From Paradesertivirga mongoliensis (lineage in GTDB: Bacteria > Bacteroidota > Bacteroidia > Sphingobacteriales > Sphingobacteriaceae): 64,000 bases of DNA. The DNA lies in assembly GCF_024436395.1 (NCBI RefSeq), contig NZ_JAFMZO010000002.1, positions 558,001 through 622,000 on the forward strand, in the 5' to 3' direction. Made by a program: the position numbers and the translations under genes. Below the pieces are notes generated by a model. That model ran no database searches, was not told where the DNA came from, and saw nothing but the letters and a program-made list of their open reading frames with translations. Positions 16,595 to 24,417 of the stretch are shown here, one piece after another (positions within the stretch are counted from its first letter, which is position 1; each line of letters opens with the position of its first letter).

Positions 16595-17326
16595 CTATTT
16601 TATATCTAAAGCATATTTTATGCCGCCAAGCAAATGGTTTAAAAAGTCCTTATCAGAGTTAAAAGATTCTGAGGTATGTCCGAGTCCCGTATAAAAAACT
16701 CTGCCGCCCTCAAATTTGTGATACCAGGAGATAGCGTGATTGTCACCATTTTTACCGCCTTTGTAAGATGTTTCGTCTATTTTTAAAAGTACCTTTACAT
16801 CAGGATTAGTGTATCTTAAATTGTACCATTCGTCTTTTCGTTTCCATGGCGAAGAAAGATCTTTTGTAGCCAGATGCTTTGTGTTAACGACATTAATTAT
16901 TGCATCCTGAGTTGCCGGATGATCGGTAAAGTAAGCGCCTATCATCTTACCATACCATTCCCATTTAAATAAGCAATCCGTTGCAGCATGAATTCCCACA
17001 AAGCCCCCTCCCCGCCGTATGTAGCTTTGAAAGGCGGATCTCTGCTCATCATTAAAAAACTCACCGGTAGGGCTTAAAAAAATGATCGCTTTATAATTTT
17101 TCAGATTTTCTTTATTTATGCGATCCGAATTCTCGGTTGTATCAGCAATAAAACCATTTTCAGCACCCAGCTTTTTTATCGCACGAATACCATCATCAAT
17201 ACTTTTATGCCGGAAGCCCATGGTTTTTGAGAAAATCAAAACTTTCAAAGGCTCTTTTGGTGTTTCCGTCGGTCGTAATGACAAACAAAATAATGCTGGA
17301 AGGAGAAGTAATAAAAACTTTTTCAT
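16595..17326 (-). CDS. ThuA-domain secreted protein
   Basis: A 243-residue protein with a signal peptide (MKKFLLLLLPALFCLS) and then a ThuA/class-I-glutamine-amidotransferase-like fold: VLIFSKTMGFRHKSI (about 29-43), YKAIIFLSPTGEFF, and RRGGGFVGIHAATD. ThuA proteins take part in trehalose/trehalulose use in rhizobia and are common as periplasmic proteins in Bacteroidota carbohydrate loci. The conserved histidines of the family (GIHAATD, GLGHTSES) are present. It heads a probable minus-strand unit with the Gfo/Idh/MocA and PhzF genes. Confidence 0.92.
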   Translation of the reverse strand: MKKFLLLLLPALFCLSLRPTETPKEPLKVLIFSKTMGFRHKSIDDGIRAIKKLGAENGFIADTTENSDRINKENLKNYKAIIFLSPTGEFFNDEQRSAFQSYIRRGGGFVGIHAATDCLFKWEWYGKMIGAYFTDHPATQDAIINVVNTKHLATKDLSSPWKRKDEWYNLRYTNPDVKVLLKIDETSYKGGKNGDNHAISWYHKFEGGRVFYTGLGHTSESFNSDKDFLNHLLGGIKYALDIK

Positions 17327-17347
17327 AATTGTACGTTAGCGGAAAGT

Positions 17348-17403
17348 TCTAAGTTAGAACTTAGACCTGAAAATTGAAAGATGAACTTCGCTTTTCAATT
17401 TCA
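17348..17403. repeat. Pair of intergenic palindromes
   Basis: Two inverted repeats lie side by side in the spacer between ppc and the ThuA gene: TCTAAGT/ACTTAGA (17348-17354 and 17359-17365), and TGAAAATTGAAAG with CTTTTCAATTTCA (17368-17380 and 17391-17403, imperfect). The style resembles short palindromic repeats scattered in Bacteroidota genomes. Confidence 0.5.
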
Positions 17404-17497
17404 ATATGGACCTACGGCCATGGAGTAGTGGCAAGAGATAAATGGTAATAGATATCAGGATAGAAATATTACCGGATTGACAAGTTTACCGGAAATA

Positions 17498-17540
17498 AAA
17501 AAGCGCTGACCGCATGCTGCATTACAACGTGCGGTCAGCG
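17498..17540 (-). terminator. Rho-independent terminator of ppc
   Basis: CGCTGACCGCA (17504-17514) pairs with TGCGGTCAGCG (17530-17540) over a 15-nt loop, followed on the minus strand by a T-rich stretch. It lies 10 bp beyond the ppc stop. Confidence 0.85.
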
Positions 17541-17549
17541 TTTCGAAAA

Positions 17550-20120
17550 CTACGCTAGATTCCGGCCGGCGTTTACAATCCCGTACACGGTACGAATAAC
17601 CAGCTTGTTATATATCTTGATATGTGCTTCGTCTAAATCCTCACTTTGCAGCTTTTGCAAAGCATAATGTTGGATAGTTACCAGTGGAAGTATGATTTTT
17701 TCGCGCAAAGCTATCGAACGGCGCTCTACAGGATACTGTTCCATAATAACAGTAGTGCCTGTCAGTTCCAGGATCAAATCGCGGGTAAGCTCATACTCAT
17801 CCTTCAACTGCTTAAGAAACGTACCAAATTCACGATCTTTTTCAAGATAGGCTGTAATTCTGAAATCAGATTTCGACATTGACATCATACAGTTGTCAAT
17901 CATTGTTTTGAATTGCCCCGACGAGATATAAAGCCGTTTTACTTCTTCCCAATCGCCTTTTTCCTTTACTTTTTTCAGAGCAGAACCCACCCCGTAAAAA
18001 CCTGGAATGTTTTGCTTAAGCTGACTCCATGAAGTTACAAAACTAATGGCACGCAGATCCTCCAGTTTAAGCTCTGCACCAGAATTACGCTTTACAGGGC
18101 GGCTACTGATATTAATCTGAGACAAGAGCTTCAGTGGGCTGAAACGCTCCAGATATTTTAAAAACAATGGATCTTCCCTTAGCGATACAAATGCATGATG
18201 ACTCTCATTGGCCATCAGGTCGATAAGCGCCTTCTCGGAAGATGTAAGTGTATCTTTATCGTTATGAGTATCAAGAGACGATACCACACCGGCGTTTATC
18301 AGCTGTTCAATATTATAATGAGCTGTATCAAATGAACCGTATTGGCTGCTGATAGTCTGGCCCTGTATTGTAAGCTGGATATGATCGTTAGCGATTTCCT
18401 GACCCATAGTAGCGTAAAACTTGTGCGTTTTACCACCGCCGCGGGCCGGTGGGCCTCCACGACCATCAAAGAACGCTAATTGAATTCCGCTTTTTCTCGC
18501 GATGGTAGTAAGCTCAATCTTGGCCTTGTAAATAGACCAGTTGGCCATTAGGTAGCCTCCGTCTTTAGTACTGTCTGAGAAACCAAGCATAATTACCTGT
18601 TTGTTTCCCCTGCGCTCCAGATGTGCCTTGTAAAAAGGGTGAGTATAAAGACTCTCCATCACTGCTGCTGCGGCAGACAAATCCTGCACCGTTTCGAATA
18701 AAGGCACAAAATCTACATGGATATCCTCCTTCTTCCAGCCGCTCCACATAAAGAGATTCATCAGCTGAAGTATATCAGACGCTTGTTGACAGTTACTGAT
18801 AATGAAACGGTGAGAGGCCTTTTCACCTCCGGCATACTGCATATTTTTCATCAGCCGGATAGTTTGAAGCGTATCATTGCTCAAATCATCAAGGGTATCG
18901 CAAGGACAATCCGCTTCCTCAAATGGCAATTGCTTAACTTTCTCAGCTTCCGGCAATTCATCATACCCTTCCGGGAACGGTGTACTCAGATATTTACGGC
19001 ATGCCTGGTGAGTTTTTCTCAGGACCCGGCTATCCTGACGGATATCCAGAGAGGCGAAATAACAGCCGAATAGACGAACTTTTCTGATTAAGTCGTCAAC
19101 GGTATTAAGGAAAAGACTATCGTGACTGGTAATTAATACCGTCTTAATAGCTTCCAAGTTCTCGAGAATTTCCGACTGCAGGTCTTTCGGTTCTTCCACC
19201 CGCATAAAGCTGTTGGTGTAAAACAGATCCTGCAAGCGATTCATATATTCCTCGATTCCCCGGAAGGTAATACGGCGTTTAAGAGTTTTAAAATCCCTGT
19301 AATAACAACGAAATAAGATCTCTCTTAAAATTTCAGATACATCTTTAGTGCTTTGCGATGTTACATTTGGATTTCCGTCCCTGTCGCCACCAGGCCAAAA
19401 GCCAAGTTCTATCAGCTGCGGATTTATGGATACAGGCCCTTCAAATTCATTTTCTATCTGTTTTTGCAGGTTCGACACTACATGATAGAACACATTTTCT
19501 AAAAACCATGCTAAGCTCACTGCCTCGTCAACGGGCGTAGGTTTATTTTTATTAAAGAAAGGCGTTTTTCCTAATTGCTGCAAAAGCTCGTGAATAGAGC
19601 TTACATTGTTATCTTTCAGCGCTTCCGTTAAATCCGTGATGATTGCCAGAACACTCCCGGGATAAAACTGGGTTGGATGAGCTGTTAACACAAGCCTTAA
19701 CGAAAACTCTTCCAGTTTTTTCTGGATTTGAGCCTTCATCGAAGGGATTGAGCCTGCTTGTTGCAATAACACCGGCAAACTTCCGGCGTCCTCATTTTTA
19801 CTGGTTTTATTGAACGCCGAATCTTCAATAGCGTCGAAAAGAACCACCTGTCTTTCAATGTATTGGATAAACCTGAAAAGCAGATCGAAGCGGTCCTCGG
19901 CCTGAACATATTGCTCATATTGTCCGAAAAAACTTTCGATAATATCTTCCGGTGCAAGACGGTTCTTCACCCCCCCTTCGCAATGCGAAGTAAAAAATGG
20001 CAATAAAGTTCCGGTATGTTTTATGCGATAAAAGGGAAGCGTTAAAAACAAACTGTTATAAAGTTCGAATCTTGTTACCACCTCGCTCGCGAATAGAGCT
20101 TCTTTCTGACTTAGTTTCAT
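17550..20120 (-). CDS. ppc: Phosphoenolpyruvate carboxylase
   Basis: An 856-residue enzyme that carboxylates phosphoenolpyruvate with bicarbonate to give oxaloacetate, refilling the citric-acid cycle. Signature segments are all present: LTAHPTQ with the catalytic histidine (about residue 150), GFWPGGDRDGNPNVT, LGFSDSTKDGGYLMANW, and the glycine-rich loop GRGGPPARGGGKTH. The length is near the usual 850-930. It is monocistronic with its own -7 element and terminator. The C-terminus ends NAGRNLA rather than the MRNTG common in proteobacterial enzymes, as in other Bacteroidota. Confidence 0.97.
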   Translation of the reverse strand: MKLSQKEALFASEVVTRFELYNSLFLTLPFYRIKHTGTLLPFFTSHCEGGVKNRLAPEDIIESFFGQYEQYVQAEDRFDLLFRFIQYIERQVVLFDAIEDSAFNKTSKNEDAGSLPVLLQQAGSIPSMKAQIQKKLEEFSLRLVLTAHPTQFYPGSVLAIITDLTEALKDNNVSSIHELLQQLGKTPFFNKNKPTPVDEAVSLAWFLENVFYHVVSNLQKQIENEFEGPVSINPQLIELGFWPGGDRDGNPNVTSQSTKDVSEILREILFRCYYRDFKTLKRRITFRGIEEYMNRLQDLFYTNSFMRVEEPKDLQSEILENLEAIKTVLITSHDSLFLNTVDDLIRKVRLFGCYFASLDIRQDSRVLRKTHQACRKYLSTPFPEGYDELPEAEKVKQLPFEEADCPCDTLDDLSNDTLQTIRLMKNMQYAGGEKASHRFIISNCQQASDILQLMNLFMWSGWKKEDIHVDFVPLFETVQDLSAAAAVMESLYTHPFYKAHLERRGNKQVIMLGFSDSTKDGGYLMANWSIYKAKIELTTIARKSGIQLAFFDGRGGPPARGGGKTHKFYATMGQEIANDHIQLTIQGQTISSQYGSFDTAHYNIEQLINAGVVSSLDTHNDKDTLTSSEKALIDLMANESHHAFVSLREDPLFLKYLERFSPLKLLSQINISSRPVKRNSGAELKLEDLRAISFVTSWSQLKQNIPGFYGVGSALKKVKEKGDWEEVKRLYISSGQFKTMIDNCMMSMSKSDFRITAYLEKDREFGTFLKQLKDEYELTRDLILELTGTTVIMEQYPVERRSIALREKIILPLVTIQHYALQKLQSEDLDEAHIKIYNKLVIRTVYGIVNAGRNLA

Positions 20121-20145
20121 GTTGTTGCTTACGGCATTCGGTGGG

Positions 20146-20153
20146 CAAAAATA
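20146..20153 (-). promoter_or_regulatory. -7 promoter element of ppc
   Basis: On the minus strand the sequence reads TATTTTTG, an exact TAnnTTTG. It lies 25 bp before the ATG, predicting a leader of about 20 nt. No convincing -33 element was identified. Confidence 0.55.
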
Positions 20154-20262
20154 GCAGGATTAAACCGTAAGTAAAATTTAGGGCGATAAAAAGACGATAT
20201 ATTTACCATTTTATCGCTCTGATTTTATTTTTTAAACTCAAAACGGGCTTGGTTCAGCGAAT

Positions 20263-21126
20263 TTATCCATTTATAATCTCTCCTCCGTTAGGATGAAGCA
20301 CTTGTCCGGTGATATAAGTAGAATCGTCTGAGGCCAAAAAAAGATACGAAGGAGCAACTTCTTCGGGTTGTCCCGGCCGGCCTAAAGGCACATCGCTGCC
20401 AAATTGAGCCACCTCCTCTTTCGGAAAAGTAGATGGAATTAAAGGTGTCCAGATAGGCCCAGGCGCTACACCGTTTACACGGATTCCTTTGTCAGCCAGA
20501 TTTTGCGATAATGAGCGTGTAAAGGCGACGATTGCACCTTTGGTAGAAGCATAATCTAACAAATGACTGCTTCCGCGATATGCTGTTACTGATGTGGTGT
20601 TGATGATGGAGCTGCCTTTCTTCAAATGTTTTAAAGCAGCTTTGGCCATGAAAAAGTAAGCATAAATATTCGTCCGAAAGGTTTTGTCCAGCTGCTCCTC
20701 GGTAATATCCTCAAGATTTTCCTGGGGATATTGTACTGCGGCGTTATTTACCAAAATATCTAAACGACCGAACCGCGCTATGGTGTCTTCAACGATTTTT
20801 ATACAATGTTTTTCGCTCCCTACATCGCCGGCAATTAGCAGGCACTCCTGCCCCTCCTCTTCTACTTTAGCTTTTGTTTCTTCTGCGTCTTTGTGCTCGT
20901 CGAGGTAAGAGATCACCACATTTGCACCTTCACGTGCAAAAAGCACTGCGGTGGCTCTGCCAATTCCGCTGTCTCCGCCAGTGATCAGGGCAACTTTCCC
21001 TGCAAGTTTCGAAAACACATCTTCGCCCTCATATTCGGGTCTTGGCCTCATCTTAGATTCTATTCCGGGTTGTTTATCCTGGTGCTGAGGCGGCTGTATA
21101 TTCTTTTTATCATTAGACTCCTGCAT
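20263..21126 (-). CDS. SDR-family oxidoreductase, YghA/GSP39-like
   Basis: A 287-residue NAD(P)-dependent short-chain dehydrogenase. The start at ATG 21124-21126 is chosen because a -7 element lies just upstream; the longer frame runs through it. A charged 40-residue extension (QPPQHQDKQPG, RPRPEYEGEDVF) precedes the Rossmann loop TGGDSGIG, which marks the YghA/general-stress-protein-39 subgroup. NNAA, the catalytic serine in NTTSVTAY, and the YASTK motif are intact. Related Bacillus proteins belong to the general stress regulon; substrate unknown. Confidence 0.92.
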   Translation of the reverse strand: MQESNDKKNIQPPQHQDKQPGIESKMRPRPEYEGEDVFSKLAGKVALITGGDSGIGRATAVLFAREGANVVISYLDEHKDAEETKAKVEEEGQECLLIAGDVGSEKHCIKIVEDTIARFGRLDILVNNAAVQYPQENLEDITEEQLDKTFRTNIYAYFFMAKAALKHLKKGSSIINTTSVTAYRGSSHLLDYASTKGAIVAFTRSLSQNLADKGIRVNGVAPGPIWTPLIPSTFPKEEVAQFGSDVPLGRPGQPEEVAPSYLFLASDDSTYITGQVLHPNGGEIING

Positions 21127-21132
21127 GTTTTT

Positions 21133-21140
21133 CAAATTTA
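21133..21140 (-). promoter_or_regulatory. -7 promoter element of the SDR gene
   Basis: Reads TAAATTTG on the minus strand, an exact TAnnTTTG, 6 bp before the ATG at 21126. This predicts a leaderless or nearly leaderless mRNA. Confidence 0.5.
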
Positions 21141-21252
21141 GTAGATGTATTCCTGATAACACGGGCACCTGGTGCAGGTTTTAGAAATATCAAAAGAAGA
21201 TTTTCAGGCGCGTAACACTAATTTCGAACACCTTTTCGCTATACTTGTCCTG

Positions 21253-21867
21253 ATGCTATTTGATGATCATTACAAAACAATTGCCGGGCCCGGAGAAGGC
21301 ATTTTCAGTGATAAAGGCAGCAAATTTATCGCTTTTGCCTATCCTGTCCGCTCGGAAGAACAGGCAAAAAAACTGCTATCGGCCCGTAGGTCTGAACATC
21401 CGAAAGCAAGACATCATTGCTGGGCGCTTCGACTCAGTCCCGACAAATCTGTCTTCCGGATTAATGATGATGGCGAACCTTCCGGCACAGCCGGCCGGCC
21501 CATATTAAACACCCTTCTCTCAAACGATCTGACTAACATCCTGGTTGTAGTGATACGATATTTTGGCGGCACATTGCTGGGTGTACCCGGATTGATAAAC
21601 GCCTATAAAACCGCAACAGTGAACGCAATTTCGAACTGTGAGATTATCGAATTAACTGTAAATGATGTGTATTCACTTTCATTTGACTATATTACAATGA
21701 ACGCCGTAATGAAAGTAATCAAAGATTTTGGCCTGAAAACAATCAGCCAGGACCTTCAGAACAGTTGTAAGATCGAACTTGAGATACCGAAAAGCCAACT
21801 AAATATTGTTCTTACGAAACTTGAAAGCACTCATGGCATTACCATAAAATACCTTCACACAATATGA
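21253..21867 (+). CDS. IMPACT-family protein (YigZ-like)
   Basis: A 204-residue protein starting at ATG 21253 (a longer frame from 21172 lacks family similarity in its first 27 residues and runs through the divergent promoter region). The N-terminal UPF0029/IMPACT domain shows the hallmarks SKFIAFAYPV, RHHCWALRL, NDDGEPSGTAGRPIL and VIRYFGGTLLGVPGL; a C-terminal DUF1949-like ferredoxin-fold domain follows. The eukaryotic relative regulates the Gcn2 kinase; bacterial members have no settled role, with translation suggested. It overlaps the next gene by 4 bp (ATGA), so the two are translationally coupled. Confidence 0.93.
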   Translation: MLFDDHYKTIAGPGEGIFSDKGSKFIAFAYPVRSEEQAKKLLSARRSEHPKARHHCWALRLSPDKSVFRINDDGEPSGTAGRPILNTLLSNDLTNILVVVIRYFGGTLLGVPGLINAYKTATVNAISNCEIIELTVNDVYSLSFDYITMNAVMKVIKDFGLKTISQDLQNSCKIELEIPKSQLNIVLTKLESTHGITIKYLHTI

Positions 21868-22730
21868 ACACCATTCCCGAAACCGATCTTATACTTAACG
21901 CCGATGGCAGTATATACCATTTAAACTTGCTGCCCGACGATATAGCAGATACCATTATCACCGTAGGCGATCCCGACCGGGTTGCTGAAGTATCAGTTCA
22001 TTTCGACAGCATTGAGTTGAAGAAAGGAAAAAGAGAATTTGTTACCCATACCGGATTTATCGGGCCCAACCGTATCACAGTCATTTCTACAGGTATCGGA
22101 ACAGACAACGTCGACATCGTTTTAAATGAACTGGATTCACTTGCAAATATCGACTTCAGCACACGAACAGTGCGTGAAGAACTTAGATCGTTAAACATCA
22201 TCCGCATAGGAACTTCCGGTGCACTGCAGGAAGAAATCGCTGTTGACAGTGTTTTGATTTCTGAGCATGCCATCGGTCTTGATAGCTTGATGCACTACTA
22301 TACCCAGGCACTGAGTCTTGAAGAAGAACATTTTAAACGTGCTATCGAAAGCCATTTTGAAGGACTGTCAAACATCTCCCCGTATGTAGCTGCTGCGGAC
22401 AGGGGGCTGCTTGACAAAATCGGCAAGAATCTTAAACATGGAATTACCGTTACCTGTCCGGGTTTTTATGCTCCACAAGCAAGAATGTTAAGAGCACGCA
22501 GCGCGAACGATAACCTCATCAAAAGTTTCCAGAATTTTCACTACAATTATCAGCGAATGAGCAACCTGGAAATGGAAACCGCTGGCATTTACGCACTGGC
22601 AAATGTATTGGGGCATAAAGCAATTTCTGTCAACGCCATTTTAGCCAACCGCATTTCTTATGAATTCAGCAAACAACCACAAAAAACTATAAATCAGACG
22701 ATAGAGCTAGTACTCTCGCGAGTATTTTAA
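21864..22730 (+). CDS. Nucleoside phosphorylase (uridine phosphorylase-like)
   Basis: A 288-residue member of the PNP/UDP phosphorylase family, which splits a nucleoside with phosphate to give free base and ribose-1-phosphate for salvage. Visible motifs: VGDPDRVAEV (phosphate-binding arginine), STGIGTDNV, RIGTSGALQ, and NLEMETAGIYAL, where the Glu-Met-Glu segment binds the ribose. Uridine is the more likely substrate from overall pattern, but purine nucleosides cannot be excluded. It overlaps the IMPACT gene by 4 bp. Confidence 0.9.
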   Translation: MNTIPETDLILNADGSIYHLNLLPDDIADTIITVGDPDRVAEVSVHFDSIELKKGKREFVTHTGFIGPNRITVISTGIGTDNVDIVLNELDSLANIDFSTRTVREELRSLNIIRIGTSGALQEEIAVDSVLISEHAIGLDSLMHYYTQALSLEEEHFKRAIESHFEGLSNISPYVAAADRGLLDKIGKNLKHGITVTCPGFYAPQARMLRARSANDNLIKSFQNFHYNYQRMSNLEMETAGIYALANVLGHKAISVNAILANRISYEFSKQPQKTINQTIELVLSRVF

Positions 22731-22809
22731 CTTAAAAAAAATATTTTTATCTTCATGTAGCATTTGTTGGTTAAGATGCATCTAATCAAAACCTTAGCAA
22801 AATTATTAC

Positions 22810-23787
22810 ATGAAAAAAGCAGGTAAAATTATCATCTACATCGCTTTGGTACTAATAGTTACTATCGGGATGTTATTAAGCTATGTTAAATTCGCCTTGC
22901 CAAATGTTGGCGAAGCACCAGGACTGAAGGTAGAGCTTACCCCTGAACGCATAGAAAGGGGTAAATATCTGGCCACCCATGTTACGGTTTGTGTTGATTG
23001 CCACTCAAGTCGCGACTGGTCTAAGTTTTCCGGTCCAATTGACCCAAAAAGCGTAGGATCCGGAGGAGAAAAGTTCGATCAGGCGGCCGGACTTCCTGGA
23101 ACGATCTACAGTGCAAACATTACTCCGCATAATTTGAAAAACTGGACTGATGGCGAGCTCTTCAGAGCCATTACTACCGGAGTAAAGAAGGACGGTTCAG
23201 CAATTTTCCCTATTATGCCCTATGCGTCCTATGGTAAAATGGATAAAGAGGATATATATTCCATTATCGCTTTTATCAGAACTCTACCCGAGCAGCAAAC
23301 GTCATCCCCCGAACGGGAACTTGATTTTCCATTAAATTTTATTGTGAATACCATTCCCGCCAAAGCGACGCCTCAGCCTATACCTCCGGTTTCAAAACCG
23401 TTGGAATTTGGTGCTTACATGGTTAATGCATCGGCATGTTTTGATTGCCATACAAACGTGGTCGATGGCACCCCCATTGAAGGAATGGACTTTGCCGGAG
23501 GCAGAGAATTCAAGCTGCCCGGCGGCTCTGTTTTCACAGCAAATATTACTCCCGATAAAGAAACAGGCATTGGCCACTGGACCAAACAACAATTCGTTGA
23601 ACGCTTTAAGTCCTATGCTGACTCAGGGCATTCGCCGAAAACTGTAAATGGCTCAGAATTTCAAACCGTTATGCCCTGGACGATGTATGGAGGCATGAAA
23701 ACACAAGATCTGGAGGCAATTTACACTTATCTAAGATCGGTAAAACCGATAAAGAATCAGGTAACGAAGTTTGTTCCTAAGGGATAA
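22810..23787 (+). CDS. Membrane-anchored di-haem cytochrome c
   Basis: A 325-residue protein with one N-terminal membrane helix (IIIYIALVLIVTIGMLLSYV, about 6-25) that anchors it facing the periplasm. Two class-I cytochrome c domains follow, each with a CxxCH haem site: CVDCH (about 60-64) and CFDCH (about 208-212). Methionine ligands are likely in IMPYASYG and VMPWTMYGG. Proteins of this layout carry electrons to or from periplasmic dehydrogenases or terminal oxidases. No dehydrogenase gene is adjacent, so the partner is unknown. A hairpin follows 16 bp after the stop. Confidence 0.93.
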   Translation: MKKAGKIIIYIALVLIVTIGMLLSYVKFALPNVGEAPGLKVELTPERIERGKYLATHVTVCVDCHSSRDWSKFSGPIDPKSVGSGGEKFDQAAGLPGTIYSANITPHNLKNWTDGELFRAITTGVKKDGSAIFPIMPYASYGKMDKEDIYSIIAFIRTLPEQQTSSPERELDFPLNFIVNTIPAKATPQPIPPVSKPLEFGAYMVNASACFDCHTNVVDGTPIEGMDFAGGREFKLPGGSVFTANITPDKETGIGHWTKQQFVERFKSYADSGHSPKTVNGSEFQTVMPWTMYGGMKTQDLEAIYTYLRSVKPIKNQVTKFVPKG

Positions 23788-23803
23788 AGTGCCAATTAGA
23801 ATC

Positions 23804-23829
23804 GCAGGGTCCTCTTCGAGAGACCCTGC
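23804..23829 (+). terminator. Strong hairpin after cytochrome c gene
   Basis: GCAGGGTC (23804-23811) pairs with GACCCTGC (23822-23829), extended by TCT/AGA around a TCG loop with one bulged C. No T run follows, so it may stabilise the 3' end or terminate with help. Confidence 0.6.
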
Positions 23830-23880
23830 TAGGACTAGACGATTATTCTCCTGAAGAACTTCGTTCACTCCTCCAGAACT

Positions 23881-24033
23881 CCGCGCCTTGCGGACGTGCG
23901 GGTCATATCGTTTTCCGTCTACATGGGTCATGCCACCCACGGTACCCTGCAAACCTAAAATGGAATTCGATTTGACCAAAGCAGATGTTGTGATTATATT
24001 TATAAACTCCTGCCCATTAAAAATTTTCAACAA
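23881..24033 (-). pseudogene. Remnant of a small unrecognised gene
   Basis: About 50 codons on the minus strand have a protein-like pattern (SALVKSNSILGLQGTVGG, then VDGKRYDPHVRKAR), with a hydrophobic/glycine start and a basic end like the opening of a small Bacteroidota hypothetical family of unknown role. After this the frame runs on into sequence that includes the cytochrome terminator, which cannot be its natural end, and no good start codon lies at the expected place (ATC where ATG would fit). I therefore call it a truncated remnant, with low certainty. Confidence 0.3.
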
Positions 24034-24048
24034 TATTTCAAAGCTAAT

Positions 24049-24081
24049 TATAGAGACCTTACAGGGACCTTATAGAGACAC
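24049..24081. repeat. 11-bp tandem repeat, three copies
   Basis: Three consecutive 11-bp units: TATAGAGACCT, TACAGGGACCT, TATAGAGACAC. Units 1 and 2 differ at two positions. It lies in the gene-poor stretch upstream of nothing obvious. Confidence 0.6.
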
Positions 24082-24363
24082 TGGTTCGGGTTAGCGCCGG
24101 GCTTTCTTCTGAGATCATTCGGGTTTAGTTGGGGTTAAGTTCCATAATAGTTGTAGGTCTAAACCGCTGGCCCGGCAATTTTTGGGAACCATGTCGAATC
24201 TGACCCGAATCAGGTAGAATGTGGGGGATTGAATGGTTAAGATCCCTTAAAGCTCTCCAATGGCTTTGCAACTCGATGATACTGCGCCGTTCTTTTGAAC
24301 TAGGATAAAGATTAGTATGTGGATCTTACAAACATTACCTAGAGAAAGGGCTTCCAACAGTAA

Positions 24364-24391
24364 AGGCCTTAGGTTTTGCAACCCAAGGCCT
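24364..24391 (-). terminator. Probable terminator of tex
   Basis: AGGCCTTAGGTT (24364-24375) pairs with AACCCAAGGCCT (24380-24391) with one mismatch and a 4-nt loop, 26 bp past the tex stop on the minus strand. The T tract after it is short. Confidence 0.6.
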
Positions 24392-24417
24392 AATCATTAT
24401 ATCCTTTTACAAATCAG

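Larger units (their letters stand above)
23830..24363. other. Gene-poor stretch with decayed coding sequence
   Basis: The 630 bp between the cytochrome c and tex genes hold no convincing intact gene. They contain a strong hairpin, a broken reading frame on the minus strand (23881-24033), a short 11-bp tandem repeat (24049-24081), and a final A/T- and G-rich mixture without recognisable content. The local sequence quality (GTTCGGGTTAGCGCC, several short inverted pieces) looks like debris of a lost gene or insertion. Confidence 0.45.
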
